A stretch of 64,000 nucleotides of DNA from Octadecabacter sp. SW4 (GCF_008065155.1 NZ_CP042819.1:2046001-2110000), one strand, 5' to 3'; positions 8,641-17,740 are shown, counted from the stretch's first letter. Numbers and translations: made by a program. The notes: generated from the letters alone by a model not told the origin.

Positions 8641-9451
8641 TTTGTTCCGCTTTCCGTTCGTCCGCTGCCCGACGTGCCATCGTGCGCTTTGAGACAAGTG
8701 AGGCCGTGATCACCCCGACCGTGACGATGCCGATCATGATCGTCGAAAGCGCGTTGATTTCGGGTGTGACACCCAATCGCACAGCGCTGAAGATCCGGAT
8801 CGGCAAAGTGGTCGAGGACGGCCCAGAGGTGAAGGACGCAATCACCAGATCATCCAATGACAGGGTAAAAGCCAAGAGCCAACCCGAAATCACCGCAGGC
8901 GCAATGATGGGCAGTGTTACAAGGCGAAATGCATCAAACGGGCTGCACCCCAGATCAAGGGCGGCCTCTTCGACCGAGCGGTCAAAACTGGCAAGCCGCG
9001 AGGATACGACGACCGACACATAGCACATGGAAAATGTCGCATGGGCCAGCACGATCGTCATCACACCACGGTCCAGACCGATTGCGATGAACAGCAACAA
9101 CAGCGACAGGCCAGTGATCACTTCGGGCATCACGAGCGGGGCATAGATCATCCCCGAAAACAGCGTGCGCCCCAGAAACCGCCCGCCCCGCACCAGCACA
9201 TAGGCGGCCATCGTGCCAAGGATTGTCGCAAATGTGGACGACCAGAACGCCACCTTGATCGTGACCCAGGCGGCGTTCAAAAACGCCTCGTTCTGGAACA
9301 GTTCGCCATACCATTTGGTGGAAAATCCGGCCCAGACCGTCACGAGGCGGGATTCATTGAAACTGTAGATGATCAGGATGATCATCGGCAGATACAGAAA
9401 GGCAAATCCCAGCGTCAGCGCGGTGGCATTGAACCATGAGAACCGTCTCAT
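8633..9451 (-). CDS. potI: ABC transporter permease, polyamine type (PotC/PotI-like)
   Basis: A 272-residue inner-membrane permease with six predicted helices. The EAA cytoplasmic loop reads EEAALDLGCSPFDAFRLVTLP around residues 160-180, where it docks on the ATPase. It overlaps the preceding permease by 4 bases (ATGA), as is usual for paired permeases. The sequence is typical of the spermidine/putrescine branch of importers. The symbol reflects family and context; the true substrate has not been shown. Confidence 0.9.
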   Translation of the reverse strand: MRRFSWFNATALTLGFAFLYLPMIILIIYSFNESRLVTVWAGFSTKWYGELFQNEAFLNAAWVTIKVAFWSSTFATILGTMAAYVLVRGGRFLGRTLFSGMIYAPLVMPEVITGLSLLLLFIAIGLDRGVMTIVLAHATFSMCYVSVVVSSRLASFDRSVEEAALDLGCSPFDAFRLVTLPIIAPAVISGWLLAFTLSLDDLVIASFTSGPSSTTLPIRIFSAVRLGVTPEINALSTIMIGIVTVGVITASLVSKRTMARRAADERKAEQND

Positions 9452-10344
9452 CCTTCGGCCTCCCGCTGTTTTTGTTCGTTGCGCTGGAACAGCACGATGG
9501 GCACGATCAGGATCAACAACAGGATCACCGCCACCGCCGAGGCCACGGGCCAGTCGCGGTTGTTAAAGAATTCTTCCCACAGCACCTTGCCGATCATCAG
9601 GGTTTCGGACCCGCCCAGCAGTGACGGAATGACGAATTCGCCCAGCGCCGGAATGAACACAAGGAAACAGCCCGCGATGATCCCCGCCTTGGACAGCGGC
9701 ACCGTCACCAGCCAGAATGCCGACAGGCGCGAACAACCCAAATCTTCGGCGGCTTCCAGCAGGCTTTCATCCATTTTTTCCAGTGCGGCATAGATCGGCA
9801 GCACCATGAACGGCAGATAGGTATAAACGATGCCGATATAAACGGCCGTATTGGTGTTCAGGATCGCAAGCGGGTTGTCGATCAGCCCAAGGCCCAGCAA
9901 TATCTGGTTCAGGAACCCTTCATTGCTCAGGATTCCGATCCATGCGTAAACGCGGATCAGGAAACTGGTCCAGAACGGCAGGATGATCAGCATCATCAAT
10001 GTCGGGCGCCATTCGGGTGCCGCGCGCGCCATGCCATAGGCGATGGGGTAGCCGACCAGCAGGGTCGCAAGGGTCGAGATAAAGGCGATTTGCAGGCTTG
10101 AAAGGTAAGCCTTCCAGTAAAGATCATCGCTGGCTAGAAAGGCAAAGTTTTCAAAATCAAGCTGGCTGAAAAAGTCGCGTAGCCCCGCCCAACCCTGGGA
10201 AAAATCGAGTGTCGGCATATAGGGCGGAATGGCCAGCGCCCCATCGGACAGCGATATTTTCAGCACAATCCCGAAGGGCACCAGAAACAGCGCGGCCAGC
10301 CACAGGTATGGCACGGCAATCAGGAATATACGGCGGAAATTCAT
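9448..10344 (-). CDS. potH: ABC transporter permease, polyamine type (PotB/PotH-like)
   Basis: A 298-residue permease with an N-terminal membrane anchor and five or more further helices. The EAA loop is visible as EAAEDLGCSRLSAFWLVTVP (about residues 209-228). It would form a heterodimer with the downstream permease. It lies 9 bases after the ATPase gene in the same operon. Confidence 0.9.
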   Translation of the reverse strand: MNFRRIFLIAVPYLWLAALFLVPFGIVLKISLSDGALAIPPYMPTLDFSQGWAGLRDFFSQLDFENFAFLASDDLYWKAYLSSLQIAFISTLATLLVGYPIAYGMARAAPEWRPTLMMLIILPFWTSFLIRVYAWIGILSNEGFLNQILLGLGLIDNPLAILNTNTAVYIGIVYTYLPFMVLPIYAALEKMDESLLEAAEDLGCSRLSAFWLVTVPLSKAGIIAGCFLVFIPALGEFVIPSLLGGSETLMIGKVLWEEFFNNRDWPVASAVAVILLLILIVPIVLFQRNEQKQREAEG

Positions 10345-10353
10345 GCCCCGCCC

Positions 10354-11490
10354 CTATTGCGTCAGGATGATGCCGGCGGTGTCGGTCCACGACAGCCAAA
10401 CGGTATCTTCCCAGGTGATGTCACGGCGCGAAATACGGCGCGAGTTGGTTGCCTGTGCCTTGACGATATTTCCGGTCGGCAATGCGACGTGATAGGTGGA
10501 CACGTTGCCAAGATAGGCAATGTCCAGCACCTTGCCCTGCATCGCATTGGCGCGGTCCGCCGGGCGTTCAGCCGAAATCGCCACCTTTTCCGGACGGATC
10601 GCATAGAACCCGCGCGTGCCGTCCGGAATGCGCTGATCGGCGTGGCCGATGATGGGCGCCTGCCCTTCGGCCCAGTGAATGTGATGCACATCGCCGTCCT
10701 GCGGACTGATATTGCCTTCGATGATGTTCACGTCACCAATGAAATCAGCGACATAAACAGAATTGGGATTTTCATAAATACGGTCAGGCGTTTCGATCTG
10801 CACGATCCGGCCTTCGTCCATTACGGCAATGCGCGATGCAACGGTCATTGCTTCTTCCTGGTCGTGGGTGACAATCACGAAGGTTGTGCCGGTCTTTTCC
10901 TGAATGTCCATCAGTTCGAACTGCGTGTCCTGACGCAGCTTTTTATCCAGCGCGCCAAGGGGTTCGTCCAGCAACAGCAGCTTGGGCGCCTTGGCCAGTG
11001 ACCGTGCCAGCGCGATCCGCTGGCGTTGCCCGCCCGAGACCTGATGCGGCTTGCGCCGCGCCAGTTTTTCAAGCCGCGTGAGGCGCAGCATTTCCTCGAC
11101 CCGGGCGGCAATCTTGTCCTTTGGCATCTTGTCGCGTTTCAGGCCAAAGGCGATGTTGTCATAGACCGACAGATGCGGGAACAGCGCATAGGACTGGAAC
11201 ATCATGTTCACGGCGCGCTTGTTGGGGGGCAGCTTGCCCACGTCCACACCATCAATGCTGATCTTGCCGGTCGTGGCGTTTTCAAAGCCCGCCAACATCC
11301 GCATCATCGTCGTCTTGCCGCAACCCGAGGGGCCAAGAAGCGCAAAGAACTCTTGCGGGTAGATGTCCAGCGTCAGATCATCGATCGCCACGAAATCACC
11401 AAAGCGTTTCGTCACATTTTCAAACCGTATCAGGGGCTTGGCGCTTGCATCTTCCCAAGGGGCAAAGACGTCTTTTTCATTCATGGGCAT
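10354..11490 (-). CDS. potG: ABC transporter ATP-binding protein, polyamine type (PotA/PotG-like)
   Basis: A 378-residue ABC ATPase. Walker A is GPSGCGKTT (about residues 53-61), the signature is VSGGQRQRIALA and Walker B is LLLLDEPLGALD. A C-terminal TOBE-type extension (from about residue 290) is typical of the PotA/PotG group. It energises import by the two permeases encoded downstream. The 54-base gap to potF contains a strong perfect hairpin that probably separates expression levels of the binding protein and the membrane components. Confidence 0.93.
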   Translation of the reverse strand: MPMNEKDVFAPWEDASAKPLIRFENVTKRFGDFVAIDDLTLDIYPQEFFALLGPSGCGKTTMMRMLAGFENATTGKISIDGVDVGKLPPNKRAVNMMFQSYALFPHLSVYDNIAFGLKRDKMPKDKIAARVEEMLRLTRLEKLARRKPHQVSGGQRQRIALARSLAKAPKLLLLDEPLGALDKKLRQDTQFELMDIQEKTGTTFVIVTHDQEEAMTVASRIAVMDEGRIVQIETPDRIYENPNSVYVADFIGDVNIIEGNISPQDGDVHHIHWAEGQAPIIGHADQRIPDGTRGFYAIRPEKVAISAERPADRANAMQGKVLDIAYLGNVSTYHVALPTGNIVKAQATNSRRISRRDITWEDTVWLSWTDTAGIILTQ

Positions 11491-11512
11491 GGTGGCAGCC
11501 TATCCTTAAAGT

Positions 11513-11537
11513 GCCCGGACCAGCGTTTGGTCCGGGC
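11513..11537 (-). terminator. Intercistronic hairpin between potF and potG
   Basis: GCCCGGACCA and TGGTCCGGGC form a perfect 10-base stem around a 5-base loop, just after the potF stop codon. On the transcript it is followed by a short ACTTTAAGG stretch rather than a U-run, so it looks more like a 3'-end stabiliser or partial terminator than a full stop. Such elements commonly raise binding-protein mRNA over that of the membrane subunits. Confidence 0.6.
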
Positions 11538-11544
11538 TGTCAGC

Positions 11545-12630
11545 TTAGGTGCCAGACTTGATACGTGTCCACATCCGTGTGACCACACGCTGCACGCGCG
11601 CATCATAGGGGCGCGTCGTATAAAGGTTTTCCAGCGTTGCCGCGTCAGGATAGATTGCGGTGTCGTCAATCACGTCCTCGACCAGAAACTCCTGCGAGGC
11701 AAGGTTGCCGTTGGCGTAGTAGACATAGTTCGACGCCGCCGCCATGTTCTGCGCATCCATGATGAAGTTCAGGAACTTGTGCGCACCTTCGGGGTTTGGT
11801 GCATCTGCGGGGATCGCCATCATGTCGAACCACATCAGCGCGCCTTCGGTTGGGGCGTTATAGGCGATGTCGACACCGTTTTCGGCTTCGGCGGCGCGGT
11901 CACGGGCCTGCAGGATGTCACCGGACCAGCCGAATGCCACGCAGATATCACCATTGGCCAGCGCGTTGATGTATTCCGAGCTGTGGAACTTGGTCACATA
12001 GGGCTGCACAGCCGCCAGCACCGGCTCGGCCAGCGCGATCACATCAGGATCCTGACTGTCGGGATCTTCGCCGATGTAAGCCAGCGCAGCGGGGATCATT
12101 TCAACCGGCGCATCAAGGAAATGCACGCCGCACCCGGCCAGCTTTTCCATATTGGCCGGATCAAAGATCAGCGCCAGCGAATCCATCGGCGCGTCTTCGC
12201 CCAAGACTTCAGTCACCTTGCCGACGTTCACACCAATGCCGGTCGTGCCCCACATGTAGTTGATGGCATAAAGGTTGCCGGGGTCATACTGGTCGGTGCG
12301 GGCCTGAATGACATCCCACAGGTTGCCGGCATTCGGAAGCTGTTCAAAATCAAGCGGTTGGAACGCCCCCGCGGTGATCTGACGTTGCAGGAATGTGCCC
12401 GACGGCACAACCACATCATAGCCGGACCCGCCCGCAAGCATCTTGGTTTCAAGCACTTCGTTGGAATCAAACACGTCATAGATCAGATCGATGCCGGTCT
12501 CTTCCTCGAACTTGGTCAGCAGGTCCTCGTCGATATAATCGGACCAGTTGTAGACCCGCACTTCCTGCGCGCTAAGCGCACCGGCTGCGAGGACTGCAAT
12601 GGCCGCGATCGACAGCATATACTTATTCAT
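11545..12630 (-). CDS. potF: Periplasmic polyamine-binding protein (PotF/PotD-like)
   Basis: A 361-residue extracellular solute-binding protein. A signal peptide covers about the first 20 residues and ends in ALSAQE, and the mature protein begins with VRVYNWSDYIDEDLL, a typical start of PotD/PotF proteins. It would capture putrescine or a related polyamine and deliver it to the permeases encoded downstream. I used the ATG at 12630, since earlier in-frame codons have no signal peptide directly after them. A TGATCAAAT element lies 55 bases upstream, matching two more around the regulator gene. Confidence 0.92.
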   Translation of the reverse strand: MNKYMLSIAAIAVLAAGALSAQEVRVYNWSDYIDEDLLTKFEEETGIDLIYDVFDSNEVLETKMLAGGSGYDVVVPSGTFLQRQITAGAFQPLDFEQLPNAGNLWDVIQARTDQYDPGNLYAINYMWGTTGIGVNVGKVTEVLGEDAPMDSLALIFDPANMEKLAGCGVHFLDAPVEMIPAALAYIGEDPDSQDPDVIALAEPVLAAVQPYVTKFHSSEYINALANGDICVAFGWSGDILQARDRAAEAENGVDIAYNAPTEGALMWFDMMAIPADAPNPEGAHKFLNFIMDAQNMAAASNYVYYANGNLASQEFLVEDVIDDTAIYPDAATLENLYTTRPYDARVQRVVTRMWTRIKSGT

Positions 12631-12684
12631 TATGGTTCTCCCGTTGTGATTCCGAGGGGCCTTTGCCCTTTCGCTTTGCAAATG

Positions 12685-12693
12685 TGATCAAAT
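12685..12693. promoter_or_regulatory. TGATCAAAT element upstream of potF (operator copy 1)
   Basis: TGATCAAAT in the divergent potF/gntR intergenic region, with the longer context GTGATCAAATTTG. The same 9 bases recur at 13449 and 13546 and flank the GntR gene on both sides, which is best explained as its operator. Confidence 0.6.
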
Positions 12694-12780
12694 TTGGCAA
12701 CATAATGCAATATCGTTGTTTGGGCGCGGGCTACACGCACCCCCAAGGCGGACAGACATGCACAGGATTTCAGCACGCTG

Positions 12781-13446
12781 ATGAAAGACCAATCCCAAAC
12801 AACTACGGCGAACCCGCCCGCCCATGAACTGACCTACCGCGCCCTGCGTGACATGGTGCTGTTTGGCGAACTTGCGCCGGGCCAACCGGTGACCATTCAA
12901 GGCCTTGTTGCCAGCCTTGGCACCGGCATCACACCCGTACGCGAGGCGATCCGCCGCCTGACCGCCGAGGGCGCGTTGGAAGCCAAGGGAAACAGGCGCA
13001 TTGCCGTGCCTGTGCTTGATTTGCGGCAGTTGGAACAACTGTCATTCGCGCGCACGCAGATCGAACCACATCTGGCATCCTTGGCCACAGCGCGGATCGA
13101 CGCGGCGCAAATTGAGCGGCTGGCAACGATTGACGACGCCCTCAACAACGCCATACAGCAGGGTGATATCCGTGGCTATCTGGAGCACAATCACGCCTTT
13201 CACAGCGAGCTTTATGACGCAGCGGATGCGCAGATACTGGCGGGCATGGCGGCAGCGCTTTGGTTGCGTGTTGGCCCGTCGCTGCGGGTGGTCTGCGGGC
13301 GAATCGGTACCCAGAATCTGCCCGATATGCATGACGAGGCCTTGCGGGCGATGCGTGCGGGTGACGCGGCTGCCGTCGCTGCGGCCATCGCCGCAGACAT
13401 TGCCCAGGGCCACGCACATATCCGCGCGGACCTGTCGCCGGAATAA
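12781..13446 (+). CDS. GntR-family (FadR/FCD subfamily) transcriptional regulator
   Basis: A 221-residue regulator with an N-terminal winged helix (about residues 15-80, including the TPVREAIRRLTAEGAL recognition segment) and an all-helical FCD effector domain. FCD histidines that could bind metal are visible in HNHAFHSELY. It is transcribed away from the importer operon and towards the catabolic genes, so it probably represses both, with a polyamine or catabolic intermediate as inducer. Three TGATCAAAT elements around the gene support this. The effector is not known. Confidence 0.9.
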   Translation: MKDQSQTTTANPPAHELTYRALRDMVLFGELAPGQPVTIQGLVASLGTGITPVREAIRRLTAEGALEAKGNRRIAVPVLDLRQLEQLSFARTQIEPHLASLATARIDAAQIERLATIDDALNNAIQQGDIRGYLEHNHAFHSELYDAADAQILAGMAAALWLRVGPSLRVVCGRIGTQNLPDMHDEALRAMRAGDAAAVAAAIAADIAQGHAHIRADLSPE

Positions 13447-13458
13447 TTTGATCAAATT
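13445..13458. promoter_or_regulatory. Perfect palindrome AATTTGATCAAATT (operator copy 2)
   Basis: A 14-base perfect palindrome that overlaps the stop codon of the regulator gene and ends 3 bases before a TTGACA -35 element. It contains the TGATCAAAT core shared with the sites at 12685 and 13546. The position is ideal for repressing the aminotransferase operon. Confidence 0.65.
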
Positions 13459-13461
13459 ACG

Positions 13462-13489
13462 TTGACAGCACCCGGCCAAGCCATATCAT
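13462..13489 (+). promoter_or_regulatory. Sigma-70-type promoter of the aminotransferase operon
   Basis: TTGACA (13462-13467), a 16-base spacer and TATCAT (13484-13489) give a good vegetative promoter. It is bracketed by operator copies 2 (upstream) and 3 (downstream of the expected transcript start). The ATG of the first gene lies about 100 bases downstream. Confidence 0.55.
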
Positions 13490-13545
13490 CGCTCCAAAAT
13501 GCGGAACCCGTGTGATGTGACCGGATCACGGCACCTTGCCGGTCT

Positions 13546-13554
13546 TGATCAAAT
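13546..13554. promoter_or_regulatory. TGATCAAAT element (operator copy 3)
   Basis: The third copy of the shared 9-base core, with TTGATCAA as its palindromic centre. It is 34 bases before the aminotransferase start codon and downstream of the predicted transcript start, where a bound repressor would block elongation. Confidence 0.6.
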
Positions 13555-13587
13555 CACCGCGCGCCGACACATCAGAAAGGGATTGCC

Positions 13588-14982
13588 ATGAACATGATCA
13601 CCAACCACATGCCCACTGCCGAACTTCAGGCGCTGGACGCGGCCCACCACATGCACCCTTTCACGGATAATGGCGAACTGGCGAAAAAGGGCGCGCGCGT
13701 CATCACCCAGGCCAGCGGCGTCACCCTGACAGATTCAGACGGCAACAAGATGCTGGACGCGATGGCGGGCCTTTGGTGTGTCAACATCGGCTATGGTCGT
13801 GATGAACTGGCCGAGGCCGCCGCCCGCCAGATGCGCGAACTGCCCTATTACAACACGTTCTTTCAGACGACCCATGTGCCCGCGATTGCCCTTGCCACGA
13901 AACTGGCCGAACTGGCCCCCGCCCATATCAACAACGTCTTTTTTGCCAATTCCGGGTCCGAAGCCAACGACACCAACATTCGTCTTGTGCGCCATTACTG
14001 GCAGGTGATGGGCAAGCCCAGCAAGCAGACGATTATCGCGCGCCACAACGGCTATCACGGCTCGACCCTTGGTGCGTCCAGCCTGGGCGGGATGTCGGGG
14101 ATGCACGCGCAGGGCGGGATCGTGTCCGGTATCCATCACATCGACCAGCCCAACTGGTATGCCGAGGGCGGCAATCAATCCCCCGACGACTTTGGGTTGG
14201 AACGCGCCCGCCAATTGGAACAGGCCATTCACGATCTGGGCGAAGACAACGTCGCTGCCTTCATTGCCGAACCCGTGCAGGGCGCGGGCGGGGTGATCGT
14301 GCCACCAGAAACCTATTGGCCCGAAATCCAGCGCATCTGCGATGCTCACGACATCCTTTTGATTGCCGACGAGGTGATTTGCGGCTTTGGACGCACAGGC
14401 AACTGGTTTGGTGTCGAAACGATGGGTATCCGCCCTGATATCATGACCATCGCCAAGGGCCTGTCGTCTGGCTATCAGCCGATTGGTGGCTCGCTTGTCG
14501 CCGATCATATCGCCAATGCCATCGCCAATGTCGGCGATTTCAACCACGGGTATACCTATAGCGGTCATCCGGTCGCCGCGGCTGTCGCGCTTGAAAACCT
14601 GCGCATCCTGGACGAAGAAAAGATCATCGACCGCGTGCGCGACGACATCGGCCCCTACCTGAAATCCAAATGGGAGGCGCTGGCCGATCACCCGATGGTG
14701 GGCGAGGCGCGTATCGTCGGCATGATGGGATCAATTGCCCTCACGCCGGACAAGGCAAGCCGCGCGCCCTATGCGTCCGACACCGGCACCGTTGGCTATA
14801 TCTGCCGCGAGCATTGCTTTGACGGCGGGCTGGTCATGCGCCATGTGGGCGACCGGATGATCATTTCCCCACCGCTGGTCATCACCCGCGACGAGGTTGA
14901 TACCCTGATTGCGCGCGCGGTGATCGCGCTTGACAAGACCTACGCCGAAATCAAGGCCAATGGCATGAATGTGGCGGCCTGA
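13588..14982 (+). CDS. Class III aminotransferase, putrescine/omega-amine--pyruvate type
   Basis: A 464-residue PLP-dependent class III aminotransferase. The cofactor lysine lies in the ITIAKGLSSGYQPIGG segment (about residue 292), and LLIADEVICGFGRTG holds the aspartate that contacts the pyridine nitrogen. It resembles SpuC-like polyamine:pyruvate transaminases, which turn putrescine into 4-aminobutanal. Its place behind a polyamine regulator, and before an amine oxidase and an aldehyde dehydrogenase, supports this. AAAGG lies 8 bases before the ATG. The next gene starts on the base after this stop codon. Confidence 0.9.
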   Translation: MNMITNHMPTAELQALDAAHHMHPFTDNGELAKKGARVITQASGVTLTDSDGNKMLDAMAGLWCVNIGYGRDELAEAAARQMRELPYYNTFFQTTHVPAIALATKLAELAPAHINNVFFANSGSEANDTNIRLVRHYWQVMGKPSKQTIIARHNGYHGSTLGASSLGGMSGMHAQGGIVSGIHHIDQPNWYAEGGNQSPDDFGLERARQLEQAIHDLGEDNVAAFIAEPVQGAGGVIVPPETYWPEIQRICDAHDILLIADEVICGFGRTGNWFGVETMGIRPDIMTIAKGLSSGYQPIGGSLVADHIANAIANVGDFNHGYTYSGHPVAAAVALENLRILDEEKIIDRVRDDIGPYLKSKWEALADHPMVGEARIVGMMGSIALTPDKASRAPYASDTGTVGYICREHCFDGGLVMRHVGDRMIISPPLVITRDEVDTLIARAVIALDKTYAEIKANGMNVAA

Positions 14983-16290
14983 ATGGCGATTGATATCCTG
15001 ACCGCCAACGACAGGCAGGGGGACTATCCGGCATCGTATTACGCAGCGACCGCGACACCCCTGCCCGCCTTTGACGGGGCCAAGGGTGCATTGCGCGCCG
15101 ATGTCTGCATCGTTGGCGCAGGGTTCACGGGGTTGTCGGCGGCGCTGCATCTGGCGCAGGCGGGATATGACGTGGCCCTGCTGGACGCGCACCGTGTCGG
15201 CTTTGGCGCCTCGGGGCGCAATGGCGGGCAGGTTGGCATGGGCCAGCGGTTGGGTCAGGACGAACTGGAAGACATGGTCGGCAAGGACCACGCCCGCGCG
15301 CTGTGGGACCTGTCGCTAGAGGCGGTCGCGCTGGTCCGTAATCTGATTGATACGCATAAGATGGACTGCGGCTGGACCCCCGGTATCATCGGGGCCGATC
15401 ATCGTGCCCGCTATGTTCCCCATACCCATGCCTATGTGGACAAGCTCAACACCGAATACGGCTATGATCAGATCCGCAAGCTGGAGCGCGAAGAACTGCG
15501 CGCGCTGGTCGGTTCGCCCGCCTATCACGGCGGCGCACTGGATATGGGCGGCGGGCATTTGCACCCCATGCGCTATGTGATTGGTCTGGCGCGGGCCTGC
15601 GCCGCTGCGGGCGTGCGGATTTACGAAAACACCAAGGTAACCGGCGTCACGCAGGGCGCGCCTGCCAAGGTCACGACCGCCAATGCTGTCATTTCCGCCG
15701 ATCACGTCCTGCTGGCCTGCAACGGTTATCTGGGCGGTCTGGACGAACAGGTCGCCGCCCGGGTCATGCCGATCAACAACTTCATCGTCGCGACCGAACC
15801 GTTGGACGAAGACACTGCGCGCGGGTTGATCCGCGACAACCTCGCCGTCGCCGACAGCAAGTTCGTGATCAACTATTTCCGCCTGTCCGAGGATCGCCGG
15901 ATGCTGTTTGGCGGCACCGAAAGCTATGGCTACAAATTCCCACCCGACATCGCCGCCTTGGTGCGCAGGCCGATGACGCAAATTTACCCGCAACTGCGCG
16001 ATGTCAGAATTGATTATGCATGGGGCGGCACCCTTGGGATCACCATGAACCGGATGCCGCACTTCGCCCGTCTTCATGGCAATATCCTGAGCGCGAGCGG
16101 CTATAGCGGCCACGGCGTTGCAATGGCGACTCTGGGCGGGAAACTGGCGGCGCTGGCTATGCAGGGACAGGCCGAACGGTTTGATCTGATGGCCGATGTC
16201 CCGACAAGGCGGTTCCCCGGGGGCGTAGCCCTGCGCGCGCCCCTGCTGGTGGCCGCGATGCTGTGGTATAGTTTACGCGACAGGTTCTAA
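14983..16290 (+). CDS. FAD-dependent amine oxidase, PuuB/OrdL-like
   Basis: A 435-residue flavoprotein of the DAO family. The dinucleotide-binding motif CIVGAGFTGLSAALHLAQAG sits at about residues 42-61, followed by the GASGRNGGQV segment conserved in gamma-glutamylputrescine oxidases. It would oxidise gamma-glutamylputrescine made by the GS-like ligase of the opposite operon to the aldehyde plus ammonia and hydrogen peroxide. Its start codon directly abuts the aminotransferase stop, so the two are translationally coupled. A related N-substituted amino acid could be the actual substrate. Confidence 0.88.
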   Translation: MAIDILTANDRQGDYPASYYAATATPLPAFDGAKGALRADVCIVGAGFTGLSAALHLAQAGYDVALLDAHRVGFGASGRNGGQVGMGQRLGQDELEDMVGKDHARALWDLSLEAVALVRNLIDTHKMDCGWTPGIIGADHRARYVPHTHAYVDKLNTEYGYDQIRKLEREELRALVGSPAYHGGALDMGGGHLHPMRYVIGLARACAAAGVRIYENTKVTGVTQGAPAKVTTANAVISADHVLLACNGYLGGLDEQVAARVMPINNFIVATEPLDEDTARGLIRDNLAVADSKFVINYFRLSEDRRMLFGGTESYGYKFPPDIAALVRRPMTQIYPQLRDVRIDYAWGGTLGITMNRMPHFARLHGNILSASGYSGHGVAMATLGGKLAALAMQGQAERFDLMADVPTRRFPGGVALRAPLLVAAMLWYSLRDRF

Positions 16291-16300
16291 GGAGGCCATC

Positions 16301-17731
16301 ATGACCATCCAAGACAAACGCCAGTTTTACATCAATGGGGCATGGGTCGACCCCATTGCGCCCAACGATTTTCCGGTGGAAAATCCCGCGACCCTGGACG
16401 TGTTGGCGATGATTTCCCTGGGCAGTGAGGCAGACGTGGACCGCGCGGTTGCCGCCGCGCGCGCTGCCTTTGACGATTTCTCGCGCAGTTCCAAGGATGA
16501 CCGCATCGCCCTGCTGGAATCGATCCGCGCCGTCTACAAACGCAGGATTGGCGAATTTGGCGATCTGATCAGCGCCGAAATGGGCGCGCCCCGTGATCTG
16601 GCGCATGGATCGCAGGCGGATGTCGGGATCGGCCATCTGGACGGCGTGCTGGACGCGCTGAAACGCATGGACTTTGCCGAGGTCAGCCCCAATGGCGACA
16701 CGTTGCTGCACGAGGCCGTGGGCGTTTGCGGTCTGATCACCCCGTGGAACTGGCCGGTCAACCAGATCGTCCTCAAGGTGCTGCCCGCTTTGGCCGCGGG
16801 CTGCACGATGGTGCTGAAACCAAGCGAGCTGACGCCACTTGACGCGATGCTTTACGCCGAAGTGCTGGAAGAGGCAGGCGTGCCAAAAGGCGTTTTCAAC
16901 CTGGTGAACGGTGAAGGCCCCGTTGCGGGCGCCGCACTGTCGCGCCACAGGGATGTCGATATGATGTCCTTTACCGGATCGACGCGCGGCGGCACGGCTG
17001 TCAGCCGCGACGCCGCCGAGACCATCAAACGCGTCAGTCTTGAGCTGGGCGGGAAATCACCGAACCTGATTTTCGCCGATGCCGACATCGATGCTGCTGT
17101 GCGCGACGGGGTCGCCACCTGCTTTCAGAATACCGGACAATCCTGCGATGCCCCAACCCGCATGTTGGTGGACCGCAGCGTCTATGACCGCGCGGTTGCC
17201 GTCGCCAGGGAAGCCGGCGCGGCACAAAAGGTCGATGTGCCGACCAAGCCCGGCGATCACATCGGCCCGCAGGTCAGCCAGTTGCAATACGACCGCGTGC
17301 AGCGGCTGATCCAGGCGGGGATCGACGATGGTGCGACCCTGCTGGTTGGCGGTTTGGGCAAGCCCGAAGGGTTCAACATCGGCCACTACACCCGCCCGAC
17401 GATCTTTGCCGATGTCAGCAACGACATGGTGATCGCGCGCGAAGAAGTGTTCGGCCCCGTGCTGGCGATGATCCCCTTCGCGGACGAAGACGAGGCCATC
17501 GCGATCGCAAATGACACGCCCTATGGGTTGTCGGCCTATGTGCAGACCGGAGACGACGCGCGCGCCACGCGGGTCGCCGCACGGTTGCGCGCGGGCATGG
17601 TGCATATCAACGGGGCTGACATCAACTGGGGCAGCCCGTTTGGTGGATACAAGATGTCAGGCATCGGCCGCGAAGGTGGAACCCACGGTATCCACGATTT
17701 TCTTGAGGTCAAAGTGGTCGCGCGCCCCTAG
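16301..17731 (+). CDS. NAD(P)-dependent aldehyde dehydrogenase
   Basis: A 476-residue aldehyde dehydrogenase. The general-base glutamate is in LELGGKSPNLIF (about residue 247), the catalytic cysteine in NTGQSCDAPTRM (about residue 282) and the NAD-binding WNWPVNQ segment near residue 150. It probably oxidises the aminobutanal or gamma-glutamylaminobutanal formed by the two preceding enzymes, completing the route toward 4-aminobutyrate. AAGGAGG lies 7-8 bases upstream of the ATG. Confidence 0.92.
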   Translation: MTIQDKRQFYINGAWVDPIAPNDFPVENPATLDVLAMISLGSEADVDRAVAAARAAFDDFSRSSKDDRIALLESIRAVYKRRIGEFGDLISAEMGAPRDLAHGSQADVGIGHLDGVLDALKRMDFAEVSPNGDTLLHEAVGVCGLITPWNWPVNQIVLKVLPALAAGCTMVLKPSELTPLDAMLYAEVLEEAGVPKGVFNLVNGEGPVAGAALSRHRDVDMMSFTGSTRGGTAVSRDAAETIKRVSLELGGKSPNLIFADADIDAAVRDGVATCFQNTGQSCDAPTRMLVDRSVYDRAVAVAREAGAAQKVDVPTKPGDHIGPQVSQLQYDRVQRLIQAGIDDGATLLVGGLGKPEGFNIGHYTRPTIFADVSNDMVIAREEVFGPVLAMIPFADEDEAIAIANDTPYGLSAYVQTGDDARATRVAARLRAGMVHINGADINWGSPFGGYKMSGIGREGGTHGIHDFLEVKVVARP

Positions 17732-17740
17732 ACTGGGGTG

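Noticed and set aside
11026..12687. A 553-codon open frame on the plus strand
   Set aside because: It is antisense to potG and potF and has the histidine- and arginine-rich make-up of a shadow frame.
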